From the NCBI GenBank assembly GCA_050084985.1, contig JBITNC010000001.1:37758001-37822000 (forward strand): 64,000 nucleotides of DNA, given 5' to 3'. A program made the position numbers and the translations under genes. The stretch comes from Nageia nagi. Taxonomy: Eukaryota; Pinophyta. The notes under the pieces are model-generated. The model was not told the DNA's origin, did no database searches, and saw nothing but the letters and a program-made list of their open reading frames with translations. Of the stretch, positions 1-11,605 are shown one piece after another (position 1 is the first letter of the stretch; each line of letters begins with the position of its first letter).

Positions 1-120
1 TAAATATCTGAAATGGTCCTAATCTCCATGAATTTTAGAAGGGAAATGACATATTCTAATAAAGACTCATAAGTATAACATAAAAACATAAAAAATAGTG
101 GCCCTATTACTAAAATACTC

Positions 121-321
121 TCAGGAGCTACCATCTCTACCATCTATAGGACTACTAGCTCTATTATGCCTAGGGTGATTGGTGCCCATTGAACATGTAG
201 GACTCAATGCTTGAGCCACCCTATGAATCTTAGAAGAATCCCACCTTTCCAACAAGGTTGATAATAGTGGATAATCCCAATGAATACGACCCATGTAGGG
301 CTTAGCACCAAATCCAACCAT
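121..321 (-). pseudogene. Possible plant mobile domain (PMD) fragment
   Basis: The minus-strand reading contains HWDYPLLSTLLERWD, which resembles the start of the plant mobile domain (MAIN/MAIL1 family), where a motif like D-x-x-L-L-T-A-L-x-E-R-W precedes the F-H-L-P block. The expected F-H-L-P-x-x-E-M-x-x-T-L-x-D continuation is not visible, so this is at best a short, diverged fragment. A much better PMD region lies on the minus strand inside the gypsy element at 35916-45096 and has the comparable I-P-L-L-T-T-L-A motif. It may come from a similar element lying mostly outside the window. Family assignment is tentative. Confidence 0.35.
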
Positions 322-2244
322 ATGAAGAAAGATCTAATCTATAACAATTAATAATACATGACCATCCTTGAGTATACAAGGATATCTACCTCTAGGCTCA
401 AAGATGTCTCAAACCTAATAACAATTAATGATAAAGTAAGTTAAAAAAAAATGATAAATGAATGAAAGTGGTTTTCTTACAATGTGCAAGTTATACAAGT
501 ATTTCAATAAGAGAAATACTTGGGACCTTCCCTATGCACTTTATTAAAAGTCTCTAATTAAAAGCTTAAAAATACAAAATTTTAGAGTATGTAAAATTCT
601 TTAGGTCAAGTTAGGCCTATGATTAATTATAAATATTAATGAGAAAATTCAAAATTAAATAGGGTAATTTATAAACTCTTTTATATATCTTTTGAACAAT
701 CAATAATCCTCAATTGAAAACAAAAAACTATAGTCCAAACAAAACATCGATGCTCAAAAAATGCTCACATCAAAACTATCTTGATAAATATCAAAAATAA
801 CATAAAACCATTAAAAACCATAAAAAATTAAAAAAATATGTGTCAAAGGCAAAATCACTATGAGTTCTTTACCTATTAAACTTAATTTAGAATTGAGGGT
901 TTTTTGAAAACTTTAAGACTCTTGGGTAGCTTTGAATTTGAAAAATGACCCTTTTTTTAATAGAAAAAGGAAGTATAGGTTTTGATATGATTAAAATTGT
1001 TGGATGAAATTTTGCACAAGATCTTCAAGTAACCTATCTGCTAGGATAAAAGTAAAATAATTAAAATTTGTTGTATTTGCAAGGGAGATTATTTATCACA
1101 TGCTAGCTATGGCATATGTCTAATGGCTAATACTTTATCCCTATCCTACCAACACAACACAATAGTATAGTGGTAACTACCTAAGTTATGCCTTGCATTA
1201 TAACCCTTTATTGTTTTCAAAACATGTCAAATGTAAAAGATCAAAAAATGGATTTATTCATAATCCAATCACTCAAATTTAATTTATTCATAAAGAACGA
1301 GTTAATTCAAAACCTTAACTTAATATTAAGAAGTACAAGTTCAAGACTTGATTACACCCCCTTTCTAATAGGCTTAATTCTTTGAAATAATCTCCACCTA
1401 TAAAATTTTGGATATTTCAAAAAAGGAACAAAATATAGACACCTAAAAATGATCTCTCTTTGAGGGGGATAAAATTTTAGGCAAACATTGAAATTTGCCA
1501 AAGTTTATTGATTGCTAGCGATTCATTATAATTGTTAGCAATCATATTTGATTGCTGGCACCCAAGGGGTAATCACCAATGATCCTGTAAATAGAAAACA
1601 TAAAGAAAAAAATAGAAAAATTAGACACCTAAGAAAACAATCTAATAGATCAAGGATAAGTCATCCTTGATCCTATGCTTTCCTTATGTGGATTTAATCT
1701 ATGACAAGGCTGGATGAGATTTTTCATCCAACCTTGCATTCCAAAATAGCAACTAATGCTACCATAGAAAATCTATAAGTAAGAATTATTCCAAGGAAAA
1801 AAGAGAGATCAAAAAGGCAACCTTACTCCAATAAATTAGAATCAGATTGCTAAGTATATTTTAGTTTACTATTTTTGCTTATATGGATGTTTATTCCATG
1901 TTTATTTATTATAATCTTAGAGCATGAATAGGTATGTTTGATGGGTTGTTGGTTTGTTCATGTGCAAGATTCCAAGACTAGCAAATGATTAAGGCAAAGA
2001 GAAGCCAAGGAATAATAAGGAAGAAGCAATCAAAATTTTTCTTGTTACAAGTTCAATCAAATGACATCTAGAGCTTGAAGACATCAATAAACAAGGGCCT
2101 CAAAGAGGCCTATATTACTAATTGTACTGAAGCCCTCCATTGCAAGACAATTCATAATTAAAATTGAGATTTATTTAGAGATCAATAAAGAGTTTTTGTT
2201 GGTTATCATTGCTTTTATTTTTGCATGCTTACAAGGTTGATTTT
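322..2244. other. Unassigned AT-rich sequence
   Basis: No coding region, RNA gene or clear element boundary could be supported here. The last few hundred bases, up to AACA at about 2237-2240, abut the point where homology to the minus-strand gypsy element stops. They could be the end of another inserted LTR element whose remainder lies to the left of the window, but no second LTR is available to test this. Confidence 0.4.
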
Positions 2245-3189
2245 TGAGTAAACACTCCTATCCAACCTTTATATATTTATTGGGTTCTACTTCCAACTCA
2301 ATATTACCCTCTTTTTGAATAGCCAAAGTTTTGGCCTTTTGAACATCTTCAAAGTTGAATAGCCTTTCAAAAGAGAGTAAACCTTTTGGTATAATATTAT
2401 TCTTGAGTTGTATCACATCTAACTCCTAAAAAGAGTTAGGTAGTTCTTCAATACCAAAGTAATGAGCAACTACTTCATCTAATAGGAAATTCATGATATG
2501 CTCATCAAAATCAAATACTTGCCAAAAGTTTACAATATCAGGTACTGATGGCCTACATTAGACTTTGACTTCAATGTTTTCTCTTCTATAATGAGAAGGG
2601 TTATATTGTGCACCCTTTACAGCAAGTGCATTAGCAACCTGATTGTATCTTTTGGAAATGGACATAAGATTAATTACTAGGAATGACTTGAGTTAGTCTC
2701 ATATCCTATTCCTATAGGTATTCAAAATATTTTGCATTGATTTGATTTCTAACTTGCTTTATGACCAATTTAGAATCACCATTCACTATTATACATCTAA
2801 TGCCCATGCTAATAGCTTTAGAGAACCCTAAATAGAGGGCTTCATATTTAGCAATATTATTTATGCAAGTCCATGTGAATCTGAATGAGAATCTTTTCAT
2901 ATTTTCTTTTTGTGACTTGAAGACAACACCAGCCCTATAGCCATGTTTACATCTAGCTCCATCAAAGTACATTTTCCATATCTCATTCTCTCTTTCAACT
3001 ATGACTGAGATTGGCTACACATTTTCATATAAATAATAATTTCCCATGCCAATGTCAATGACTTGGTAATTGAGGTCATTTTCTAATAGAATTTATGTGG
3101 TTAATAATAATTGAGGTCATTTGCAACTACTTTGAGAATGATAGTAATAGCAGCTTCAATATCTATCATGTAATTATTAACTACCCAAC
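2245..3189 (-). pseudogene. Outer gypsy element, pol fragment (protease end to extra RNase H)
   Basis: Read on the minus strand, this matches plus-strand positions about 7220-8495 of the inner gypsy element in order: the protease tail, a spacer, then an RNase H domain. The RNase H part (about 2712-2972) shows MYFDGARCKHG, C-I-N-N-I-A-K-Y-E-A-L-Y-L-G and GDSKLVIKQV, the signature blocks of the plant RVT_3-type RNase H. The segment was once continuous with 17540-21472: both sides end at the same point of the element and carry the duplication CCAAC next to the inserted LTRs. The left end at about 2245 is a break, so the RT, integrase and 3' LTR of this copy are not in the window. It is a dead fragment with stops between blocks. 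Confidence 0.85.
3185..3189. repeat. Target site duplication CCAAC, left copy
   Basis: CCAAC lies directly before the TG that opens the 5' LTR at 3190. The same five bases follow the terminal CA of the 3' LTR at 17540-17544. Confidence 0.9.
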
Positions 3190-3511
3190 TGTATTCTTTC
3201 ATAATTGCACTATGATTTGGTGTGTCACACTATCATTATTTTATTCTTTCATTCTTTTCAAAAAATTCTTTTTGTTTCAACTCTCTTCCCTTTAACATGA
3301 AATTTGACTCTTCTATTAACCCTAAGTTTGAAGAATTTTGAGTGTTGTCAAGATTTGGCTATTATATATATAATCTAGCTATTGTATGTATAAGTCCTTG
3401 TCTTTGATATTTTACCTTGTAAATTTCTATTCAAATTCTATTAGGTGTTGTAATAACTCATAAGGATAAACTTTAAATTGTATTAATAGTCAAATGGGGC
3501 AGAACTATATG

Positions 3512-3519
3512 TATAAAAG
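3512..3519 (+). promoter_or_regulatory. TATA-like box in 5' LTR
   Basis: TATAAAAG lies about 320 bp into the LTR. The 3' LTR keeps a corresponding TATAAAAA at about 15757. The position fits an LTR U3 promoter, but there is no transcription evidence. Confidence 0.45.
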
Positions 3520-3724
3520 AATCATGTTTGAGAGTAAATATGTCACATTTGGACAATGCTAAATTATGTATGGGAAGAGAAAAGTCTAAGGAAATGTCAG
3601 GGAGTTGTAAATATAGTATCCAAGAGTTGTAAATACCATGTCTAAGAGTTTTTGTAAATACAATGTTTGGGAGTTTTTGTAAATATAAGTCCAAGTTATA
3701 TCCAAATAATTAGCAAGAGATGCT

Positions 3725-4095
3725 TAGAAGTAAATAAAGCCTACCAATTTTCAATAGTGATGTTAAAAATTTTGATTAAAATTATTGGGTATCAAAATAA
3801 GTAATGGCAGGTGATGATTCATGAAGATACCAAATAAAGCTCACCAATTATGAGAGATAATGTTAGAACTTTTGGCTAAAATTAATGAGTCCTAGAATAA
3901 GTAATGGTGAGTGATGATTCATGAAGATATCAAATAAAGCTAAGTAATTTTGAGTGATGATGTTAGAACTTTTGGCTAAAATCAACAAGTCCTAAAATAA
4001 GTAATGGCGGGTGATGATTCATGAAGATACCAAATAGAGCCCACTAATTTTAAGTGATGATATCAAAAAGTTTGGCTAAAATTAGTGGGTACTAA
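3725..4095 (+). repeat. 100 bp tandem repeat in 5' LTR
   Basis: The marker GTGATGATTC recurs at 3811, 3911 and 4011, an exact 100 bp period, within diverged units that carry CACCAATTTT-like and TAATGGCAGG-like segments. The 3' LTR has one more unit. Confidence 0.88.
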
Positions 4096-5214
4096 GAAGA
4101 GCTAGATCATTAATAGAATTTGAAGAAAAGAAATAGGATCCACCAGAATAAGGTAAGAGTAATGGATAAGAAGTAACATTTGAGTCCACTTGATCTTAAG
4201 TATTTGACCCTTGGGACATTGTTAATATGTCAAATTCAACTCAATTCCACATAATAGTGGTAGTTTCTTCTCAAACTAAGTTGATATATTGTTCACAACC
4301 CTCCATTACTTTATTCATTTAAAACTATAGTATGGATCATCATTGGTTGCAAAGAAGTAGATAGTTGTTGATAGAACATAATGCTAGATCGTACCTATCA
4401 AATTACAAATAAGTACTTATTAAATCAACTATAGTACCATCTTCAATAAACTATAGGGCCAAATAAGGATCAATAAATAACATGTTAGGAGGATTACAGC
4501 TCAATGAATATGAATGTTCAAAATTTTCAAATTCCCATATACTCATGTTGTTGGTACTTATTCATTATGTAATCTAACACAATTGTAATATTTATTGTAA
4601 ATAGTTTTCTTTGCTAGCTTCAATCAAGATGAGAAGTATTTATATTAATGATGGAAAATAACCTGATAGGGCATGTAAATGTATAAATGATGGACTGTTA
4701 GAAATCAATAAGGTCAAACATTCTAGCAAATTTGCCCAGGTCTATAAGATGCTTTCATATATGATAATGCATATAAATAATACTTTTTCCTTTTGCAACA
4801 AGTGGCTATTTATTGCTTTTTTAAATGTTATGTATGAGATGTTATCTTAAGTTGTGGCTATGTATTGTTATTATGAAATTCCAAGGGTAAGATAGCTTGC
4901 TATTCTTAATCTTGGTTATAGATTATTATCTATGCTGCAATGTTCAAGCTATGAAGTTCTTATTTATATTTTAGTTTAATGTGTTCATCCTTTTCTAGTA
5001 ACTATTTACCTGTTATCTCTTTCATGTTACTTTGAACCTTTATAATTTATAGGAACTAGCCTATAACCTGAAGATTGAGTAGAAAACCAACACGAGTATA
5101 TTCCCATGACCTTCTACTCTTTCAAGGAACCTACATTTGTGAGCAATAGAGAACTCAACTAGACCAAACCCTTTGAGGTTACATTATACTAATCAATAGT
5201 ATAAACTTCCATTT

Positions 5215-5234
5215 TGGGCACATATGATGGGATA
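5215..5234 (+). other. Probable degenerate primer binding site
   Basis: TGGGCACATATGATGGGATA follows the 5' LTR. It resembles a decayed TGGCGCCGTTGCCGGGGA primer site (complementary to the tRNA-Asp 3' end), as used by some plant gypsy elements, with CpG positions changed. The outer element has a comparably decayed stretch at about 19590-19608. The tRNA assignment is weak. Confidence 0.35.
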
Positions 5235-5489
5235 CAAACTAAAATTCTATATTTAGCAATGTAAATAGGCCATATAGCCATGTTTGGTGGGCTATAAATT
5301 AGATTCTCCATAGATTATAAGGTTCTTTTAAACTTATTGGCAACTCTACTATAAACTAATCAATATTTTGAACCTTGGCATAAGATTTCCTAGGTTGTAT
5401 CCCCTATAGTTATCTTAAGGGAAATCCCACTATCATTTGTATTCAATTCAACCCTAGAAAATCCTTCACTTACTAACAATACTCCAAGC

Positions 5490-6830
5490 ATGGCTTAGCT
5501 AGCAGATTTTCTTACTTGGAATAATGGTCATCCTTTGATCATTATTGTTAATTTTCCAATGATACCTAAAGCAACATTCAAAATTTTGCTTGAGCTTGAT
5601 GCATTTGGTAAAACATCATATGAACATTATCAAGATGTATCTTTATTGGCTTCAATCTTTTATATCATTAATAAAACTATGATGACTAGGTTATTATCAC
5701 ACTCTTTTGAAGGTAAAGTAGTTGAATGGTTTAGAACTCTCACACCCCAATCTATAAATTCATGGAGAGAGTTATGTTAAGCTTTAATTAAAAGATTTGC
5801 TATAGATGGTGATGATAGTACATTCCTTATCCTTATAGCATGTATTAAAATATATCCTCATGATTCTATTGAAGATTTCAATATCAAATTTGAGAGAACA
5901 TAGAATTCTATTCCAATAAGGACTAGACCAACAAATGCATAATCTCTAGTATATTATAGAAAGGTCTTTCTCTCATATATTAATATGCTCATTTTTATAT
6001 CAATATATACCTTCCCAAATGTTTACCAAATAGCAAAAACTTCAAAGCATACCTTGGTATGCTAAAGAAAGATGCAAACTAGAACCATTATGCCTTTATT
6101 TTTTTATTTTTCTCCTAAACAAGTTCTACAAATTGCTCATCCTAGAGTTTTAGTCTTACCACCTTCTTGGAAGCCTATTATTCAAAATTAGATACCAGCA
6201 TTACTTGCTCTTACATCCACTAGTGCTAGTAGTGATCCTAAATCTTAAGGAGAGGAAAGAATAAGATAATTGGAGGTAACTATTAGGAACCTTACCAATA
6301 AGCTCACTCTATAAGAAAGGCAAAATCAATATTTTAATTATAGAAGATATGATAACCAATATCAACCCAACTTCCATCTCATGATGTACTAACTAGAATA
6401 ATCAAGTGTCCTAAAAAAAATTGAAAAATATTGTTATGATGAGTTCTACTAAAAGTGTTGCTCTAGGCATTATAGAATGGTGTTCACCATGTTTAGCTCA
6501 TCATTTCCTAAACTCATGTGCAATTTATCAACATCAATGTTTGGTATTAAATTCAAACTAGATGGTGGAACTTGCATAAAATCCTATTACTAATCTCACC
6601 ATGGTAAATTTTTAGCTTCTAATATATGCTAGAGAATAAGCAAAATATTTTCAAACTAGAGCTTCTTCTTCAATAACTCCACAACAACCCCTAGTTATTT
6701 AGAAAAACTGACCATTTGTTCCAATATAACTTGAACCTAAGAAAGCTAAGGCTTCCTTAGCCTATCCTCAAAATCAACAAGATTAATTCCTAACACATCT
6801 AGTAAGTGTTTCTCAAAATTTTAGTACTAA
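5490..6830 (+). pseudogene. gag: gag of inner gypsy element
   Basis: Starting at the ATG at 5490, one frame reads through a Ty3/gypsy capsid domain interrupted by stops (TAG as the third codon, TAA at 5778, several later). Recognisable blocks are LLSHSFEGKVVEWFRTL and S-I-N-S-W-R-E-L-C, matching the W-F-x-x-L ... W-x-x-L core of the retrotransposon gag family (PF03732 type). The minus-strand copy at 17545-19330 shares these blocks with fewer stops, which confirms the reading. The C-terminal half is too degraded to show a zinc knuckle. It would encode the virus-like-particle protein and is non-functional. Confidence 0.85.
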
Positions 6831-6839
6831 TATCCTCGA

Positions 6840-7500
6840 TAAAATAAATCCCACTGCAGTCATAAAAGAAGTCCTAAAGAAGGAAAGACATAATACATTG
6901 AGGTATCATTTTATTTTAGATTATCATAAAGAAAAAACCATTAAACAATTTATAACACATCAACAAGTGAAATCAAGTAAGTTTATCCCATATGCTCCAT
7001 ATAATATTGTGGAAGAACTAAAAAAAACTCCTTCTAAGATGAATATGTTTTATGCATTAAAGATATTAGTTCAATTAGATATTTTGCAAGTGGCTTTAAA
7101 ATTAAGGAACAGTAAGAATGGGGTAAATGGAGGAAATTTCATCTTTACAATATCCAATGATGTCCCTTTAGCTCCTATAGGTATAAGGAGACCCACACCA
7201 TTTTATCTATCCCTAAGATTAGAAGTTAGGGTAGTAAATAACTATATGATAGATATAGAAGCTACAATAACCATGATTCCTAAAATTATTGTAAATGAAA
7301 TGAAGTTGTACATTACAAGATGTATTGATGATGTCATGTAATTGGATTCTTCATCTGTAGATATCATTGGTAGTGTTAAAGTAGTTCCAATAACTTTGAA
7401 TGCATTCTCTAACATTTGTGTTATTCAAGATATCATTATGATTGATTTTACACCTCTATTTGAAATATGTCTATCCAAGGGTACTTAGCTTTACACTATA
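6840..7500 (+). pseudogene. Protease region of inner gypsy pol
   Basis: An open stretch (6898-7341) leads into NNYMIDIEATITMIPK, which fits the clan AA retropepsin active-site pattern (hydrophobic-hydrophobic-D-[ST]-G-[AS] followed by a hydrophobic strand). Here the D-T/S-G triad reads D-I-E, so catalysis is lost. The upstream segment (EELKKTPSKMNMFYALKIL) is conserved with the minus-strand copy (EELKKIPSRISMFDALRIL at 17564-17761), so it is a real coding part of the family, probably the gag-pol linker. A stop follows at 7339. Confidence 0.7.
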
Positions 7501-7769
7501 CTCATCTTTTACTTTTCTTCCAAAATAAACAAGTAAAAATTCTAAATGAGGACACCAAAAGTGTTCATATTAAGAAGATCATAGAATAAAATTATATGAA
7601 TGGCCCCCAACCTATGGAAGTATTTGAAAGGGATACACTTAGATAATCACTCCTAACAACTAAAGTTATTTTACCAAATGATTTAAATTATTAGATCATA
7701 GATGCTCGTATGGGTAGTTACTATTTATATGAATATGCATAGTCAATCTTAGTCATAGCTAAAAAAAGG

Positions 7770-8282
7770 GATGAGATATGGATAATGTACTTTAATGGGT
7801 CCAGATGTAAGCATGGATGTGAATCTAGAGTATTCAAATATCTAAAAGGACATATGATAATATTCTCCTTTTGATTCACATTAATTTGTACAAATAATGT
7901 TGTTGAGTATGAAGCCTTTTATTTAGGGTTATCCAAAGTAATCAGTATAGGCATCAGATGCCTAATTGGTGATTTAGAATTGGTCATAAAGTAAGTACAA
8001 AACCAAATTAGTGCAAAATATTATTATTTGAATACTTACAAGAATAGATTTTGGGATTTATTGAAGTCATTCTTGGCTATCAATTTTATATCTCTTCCTA
8101 GAAGGTACAACCAAATAGTTGATGCACTTGCTAGAAAAGGGGTATGTTATAATCCTACTCATTATAAAAGAGGAGCTCTTGAAATCAAATTTCAATGTAG
8201 GCCTTCAACACTTGATGCTGCAAATTTATATCAAGTATTTGATTATGATGAGCATATTATAAACATCCTCTTGGATGAATAG
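7770..8282 (+). pseudogene. Additional RNase H domain upstream of RT
   Basis: In a frame different from the protease, the sequence reads a plant RVT_3-like RNase H: M-Y-F-N-G-S-R-C-K-H-G, then T-N-N-V-V-E-Y-E-A-F-Y-L-G-L-S, then LPRRYNQIVDALARKG, the conserved C-terminal block containing the last catalytic aspartate. The outer copy (2712-2972) is the same domain. A second, Ty3-type RNase H follows the RT at 9190-9700, so the element carries two. The extra domain is characteristic of Tat-lineage gypsy elements. Here it lies between protease and RT. Several stops and frame changes make it inactive. Confidence 0.8.
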
Positions 8283-8679
8283 TAGCTCACACTTTCAGTA
8301 TTCAATAATTATCTAATTATTTTTGAGAATCAAATGTTATCTAACTCAAAAATAATGTAATACTAAAAATATTACTCTCTTTTGAAATATTGTTTGATTC
8401 AAAAGATGTTAAGAAAGCTAAATCCTTGGTCATCTAAAAGGAGACTTATGTTGAGTTTGAAATAGAACCTAGTAAGTACATAAAGGTAGGTTCAAAGTGT
8501 TTTGATGAAGAAAAAGTTGTTGTGTATCAAATCTATCATGAGTTTTTGAAACCAATTGCTTGGACTTATGATGATCTCAATACATATTATAAAAGTGTCA
8601 TCTATCACATAATTGAGCTTGAACCAGATGCCAAACCATACCAAAAAAATAAAGGCTGGTCAACCCAAAAATAGAAGAA

Positions 8680-9700
8680 GCTATAAAATAAGAATTGATC
8701 AAGCTACTTGATTCAAAAAATATTTATCTTATCAAACATTCTTCTTAGGTGAAAAATCTAGTTCTTATTAGAAAGAAAAGTGGAGAAATCAAACTATGTA
8801 TTGATTTTAGAAATTTAAATCAAGTATCTTTCAAAGATAATTATCCTCTCCCACCTATAGAACAAATCTTACATATAGTAGTCAGAGCTTACTATTTTTC
8901 AATGATTGATGGCTACTCAGAATCTAACTAAATTTAGGTGAAAGATGAAGATCAATACAAAATTGCATTTACAACCAAATGATCCATGGATCATGTATTT
9001 GATGAACTAATAAATAAAATTATATTAGTCTATCTAAATGATATTATAATATTCTCTAAAAGTAAAAAGGATCATCGGGAACACCTCATATAGGTTTTTT
9101 AAAAATGCATAAAATTTGGTATTTCAATAAATCCAAAAAAAATCCATTTTTATGGTTAACTAAGAAAAATATTTTCAAAAAAAAAAACCTTGCAATCATT
9201 TCTTGGTCAAATCAATTTTGTTAGAAAATTCATTAGTGATTTTTTAGAAATTGTATCTCCAATCACTTCAATACTAAAGAAAGAGGCTATATTCTCTTCA
9301 TCAAGTGAAACAAAACTAGCCTTTAAAGAAATCAAAAATGCTATAATACAAGCTCTTGTGCTTAAAAATTCTAATATGTCAAAATATTTCATCATGTATG
9401 CATATGGAGTAGAAAGAAGCATTATTGTAATGCTAACTCAAAAATATGGTAATAAAGAAGAACATTTGATTATCTTTCATAGCCAAACACTACATAAACA
9501 TTAGAAAAGGTACTCATTTATTGAAAAGTGAGTGTTTTTTATAATGAAGAGACTTAAAAAATTCAAGTATTATCTCCCACAATAGAATCCTTGTATTTAC
9601 TATCCATCTAGATGTAATAAATTATGTTATACAAGGAGACTTAGGTGAAGGAAAGGTTGGTTTGATTACTAAAATAATAGAATATGATATAGAAATTAAG
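8680..9700 (+). pseudogene. Reverse transcriptase and Ty3-type RNase H of inner gypsy pol
   Basis: RT blocks in order are KSGEIKLCIDFRNLNQVSFKDNYPLPPIEQ (8783-8870, given as landmarks only), the F-S-M-I-D-G-Y-S block, DEDQYKIAFTTK, then VYLNDIIIFS. The segment carrying the usual M-P-F-G-L-K-N-A-G-A block is missing, and the catalytic Y-x-D-D motif reads YLND, losing one aspartate by a G-to-A change. RNase H follows with the L-G-Q-I-N-F-V-R-K-F-I tether block and F-H-S-Q-T-L (usually Y-x-S-R-x-L). The opening landmark sequence spans several codon blocks; positions are approximate to ten bases. Confidence 0.85.
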
Positions 9701-9889
9701 CCAACCAAGCTGATCAAAGGTAGGGATCTTTGTGAAAATATACCTAAAGCTTCACATATGATTGCTATTATGGAGGATGAGTAGAAACTAAATGAAGAAA
9801 GTGAATGGATTAAGTAAGTTATTTTTTATTTTGAAACTGGTAAATGTCTTGAATCTCTAAATAAATTTTAGAGAAGGAGATTCAAGCTA

Positions 9890-10960
9890 CATTCCCTAAA
9901 GTTTGTGATGATGGATGACCATTTATATAGAAAGAAATTTGATCAAACCCTATTATATGTGTGACTCATGATGAATCTCGAAGAATATTGCATTAATTTT
10001 ATTATGGATTCTCTAGCAAGCATTGTAGTGGACCAACTACAATAGAAAAAATTTTACAAGTTAGGTATTATTGGCCCATTATATTTTAAGATTCATTCAA
10101 GATTACCCAAGAATGTGATAAATGTAGTATATTTGTGGGAAAAATAAGGCAAGTTGCTATGCCTCTTAAACCTATGATAGTTGAGGAACCCTTTCAACAA
10201 TGGGGTATGAACTTCATTGGTATTATAAACCCAAATTCCTCAATAGACCATAAGCTCATCTTAACCATAACAAGCTATTTTACTAGATGGTAATAAGTAA
10301 TGCCATCTAAGAATGTACATCAAGAAGCAATAATAGAAATGATCAAAAGGATAATCACTCACTTTGGAATCCCATAGACTATTATCTCAAATAATGGTCT
10401 AGCATTTATTCTAGGTAACTTATCAAACTTTGTTGCTAAAAATGGGATATACTAGTTATTTTCTTTAAATTATTACCCATAAGGTAATGGGTTAACTAAA
10501 TCAAATAATTAAAAACAAACTTGAATCATCAAAAGAATAATTTAAGGGAATCCCAAATAGTGGAATACATAATTGGACTTTACATTATGAGCAAATAGAA
10601 TCAGCATTAAATTAGCAATCAAAACATCCTCATATGCACTGATATATGGAAACAAACCTATGTTACCAATACACATTGAGTTACCAGCATTAAAAATCCT
10701 ACAAGAAATGGAGGACCATGAGTTTGAGCTACTACAATCTAGGTATAATCAGCTCCTAAAATTGAAGGAAGACCAAAATAAAGCATATGAGTTATTTCAG
10801 CATTGCTAGCACATTATCAAGAAATGGTTTGATAAGAAAAAGTCTTCCCAGGTGAAGTTTGAACTAGGTGATATTGTCCTCAAGTGGGATGAGGAGAGAT
10901 CAAAGCCTAAAAGATAATAAAAAATTGAATCTCTATGGAGCAAGCCTTATATCATCCTCA
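9890..10960 (+). pseudogene. Integrase of inner gypsy pol
   Basis: The H2C2 zinc domain is visible (H..FHYG then VRYYWPI then CDKCS at about 9990-10135). The DDE core follows, but each catalytic acid is replaced: WGMNFIG for WGxDFIG, IISNNG for IISDNG, and N-G-L-T-K for N-G-x-x-E. All three fit single G-to-A transitions. The C-terminal part retains FELGDIVLKWDEERSKPK (about 10858-10915), matching the integrase C-terminal chromatin or DNA-binding region of plant gypsy elements. It is a dead copy. Confidence 0.85.
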
Positions 10961-11605
10961 AGCCATGCAAAGTAATACATTCAGGTTGTAAGACATCATC
11001 GGGTCATATGAATTACCTATTCTTATTAATGAGATCTATTTGAAGCATTACCAAGTAATAAGGTGATCTTGTAACACTTGTTAAAGACTTTTTAGTGTAC
11101 ATAATTTCAAACAAAAATAAAGGCTTGTACATCTTCTAGACATAGCTTTCAAAAAAGTAGGTAGTCATTAATGCTTAGTATTAATTTGGCATGATCTAGG
11201 GTTAATGTTAGTGCATTGCTAAGTTGTCAATTGAATAGGGTAGCATTTACGAAAATATTTCCTTATATTTTTTCAAACTATCATATAGGTACCCTAATTT
11301 TAATTTGGCATGTTCCAAACCAACTCATCCAACTTGTGGTAGCCTAGGCTGTATGATGCATGGATCTCAACATCCTAAGTATTAATTGCCATTAATAGAA
11401 GTCTGATAAACCTTGGTTGAATAAAACATCCTACATACCCTTAAACTCAACACTTAGCCATTTTTGAGCATGAATTTATAAAGTTACCAAGCTTACTACT
11501 TGCAAAGCTAAGTTGAGTAAGGAGATACAAAATTCTAGGACCTTATATAGTGTGGATTACAAGTCTCAAATGCAAACTAGAGGTTCTTAAAAGAGTGTTG
11601 ACACC
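10961..11605 (+). other. Spacer after integrase
   Basis: AT-rich spacer between the integrase end and the third coding region. No motif or repeat was recognised. Confidence 0.5.

Larger units (their letters stand above)
3190..5211 (+). repeat. 5' LTR of inner gypsy element
   Basis: It starts TGTATTCTTT and aligns with 15437-17539 over its whole length. The 3' boundary is uncertain by about ten bases: the two LTRs differ by a small indel near the end (ATAAAC followed by TTCCA here, ATAAACA in the 3' copy). It contains a TATA-like box and a 100 bp tandem repeat. The LTRs differ at many positions, so the insertion is old. Confidence 0.88.
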
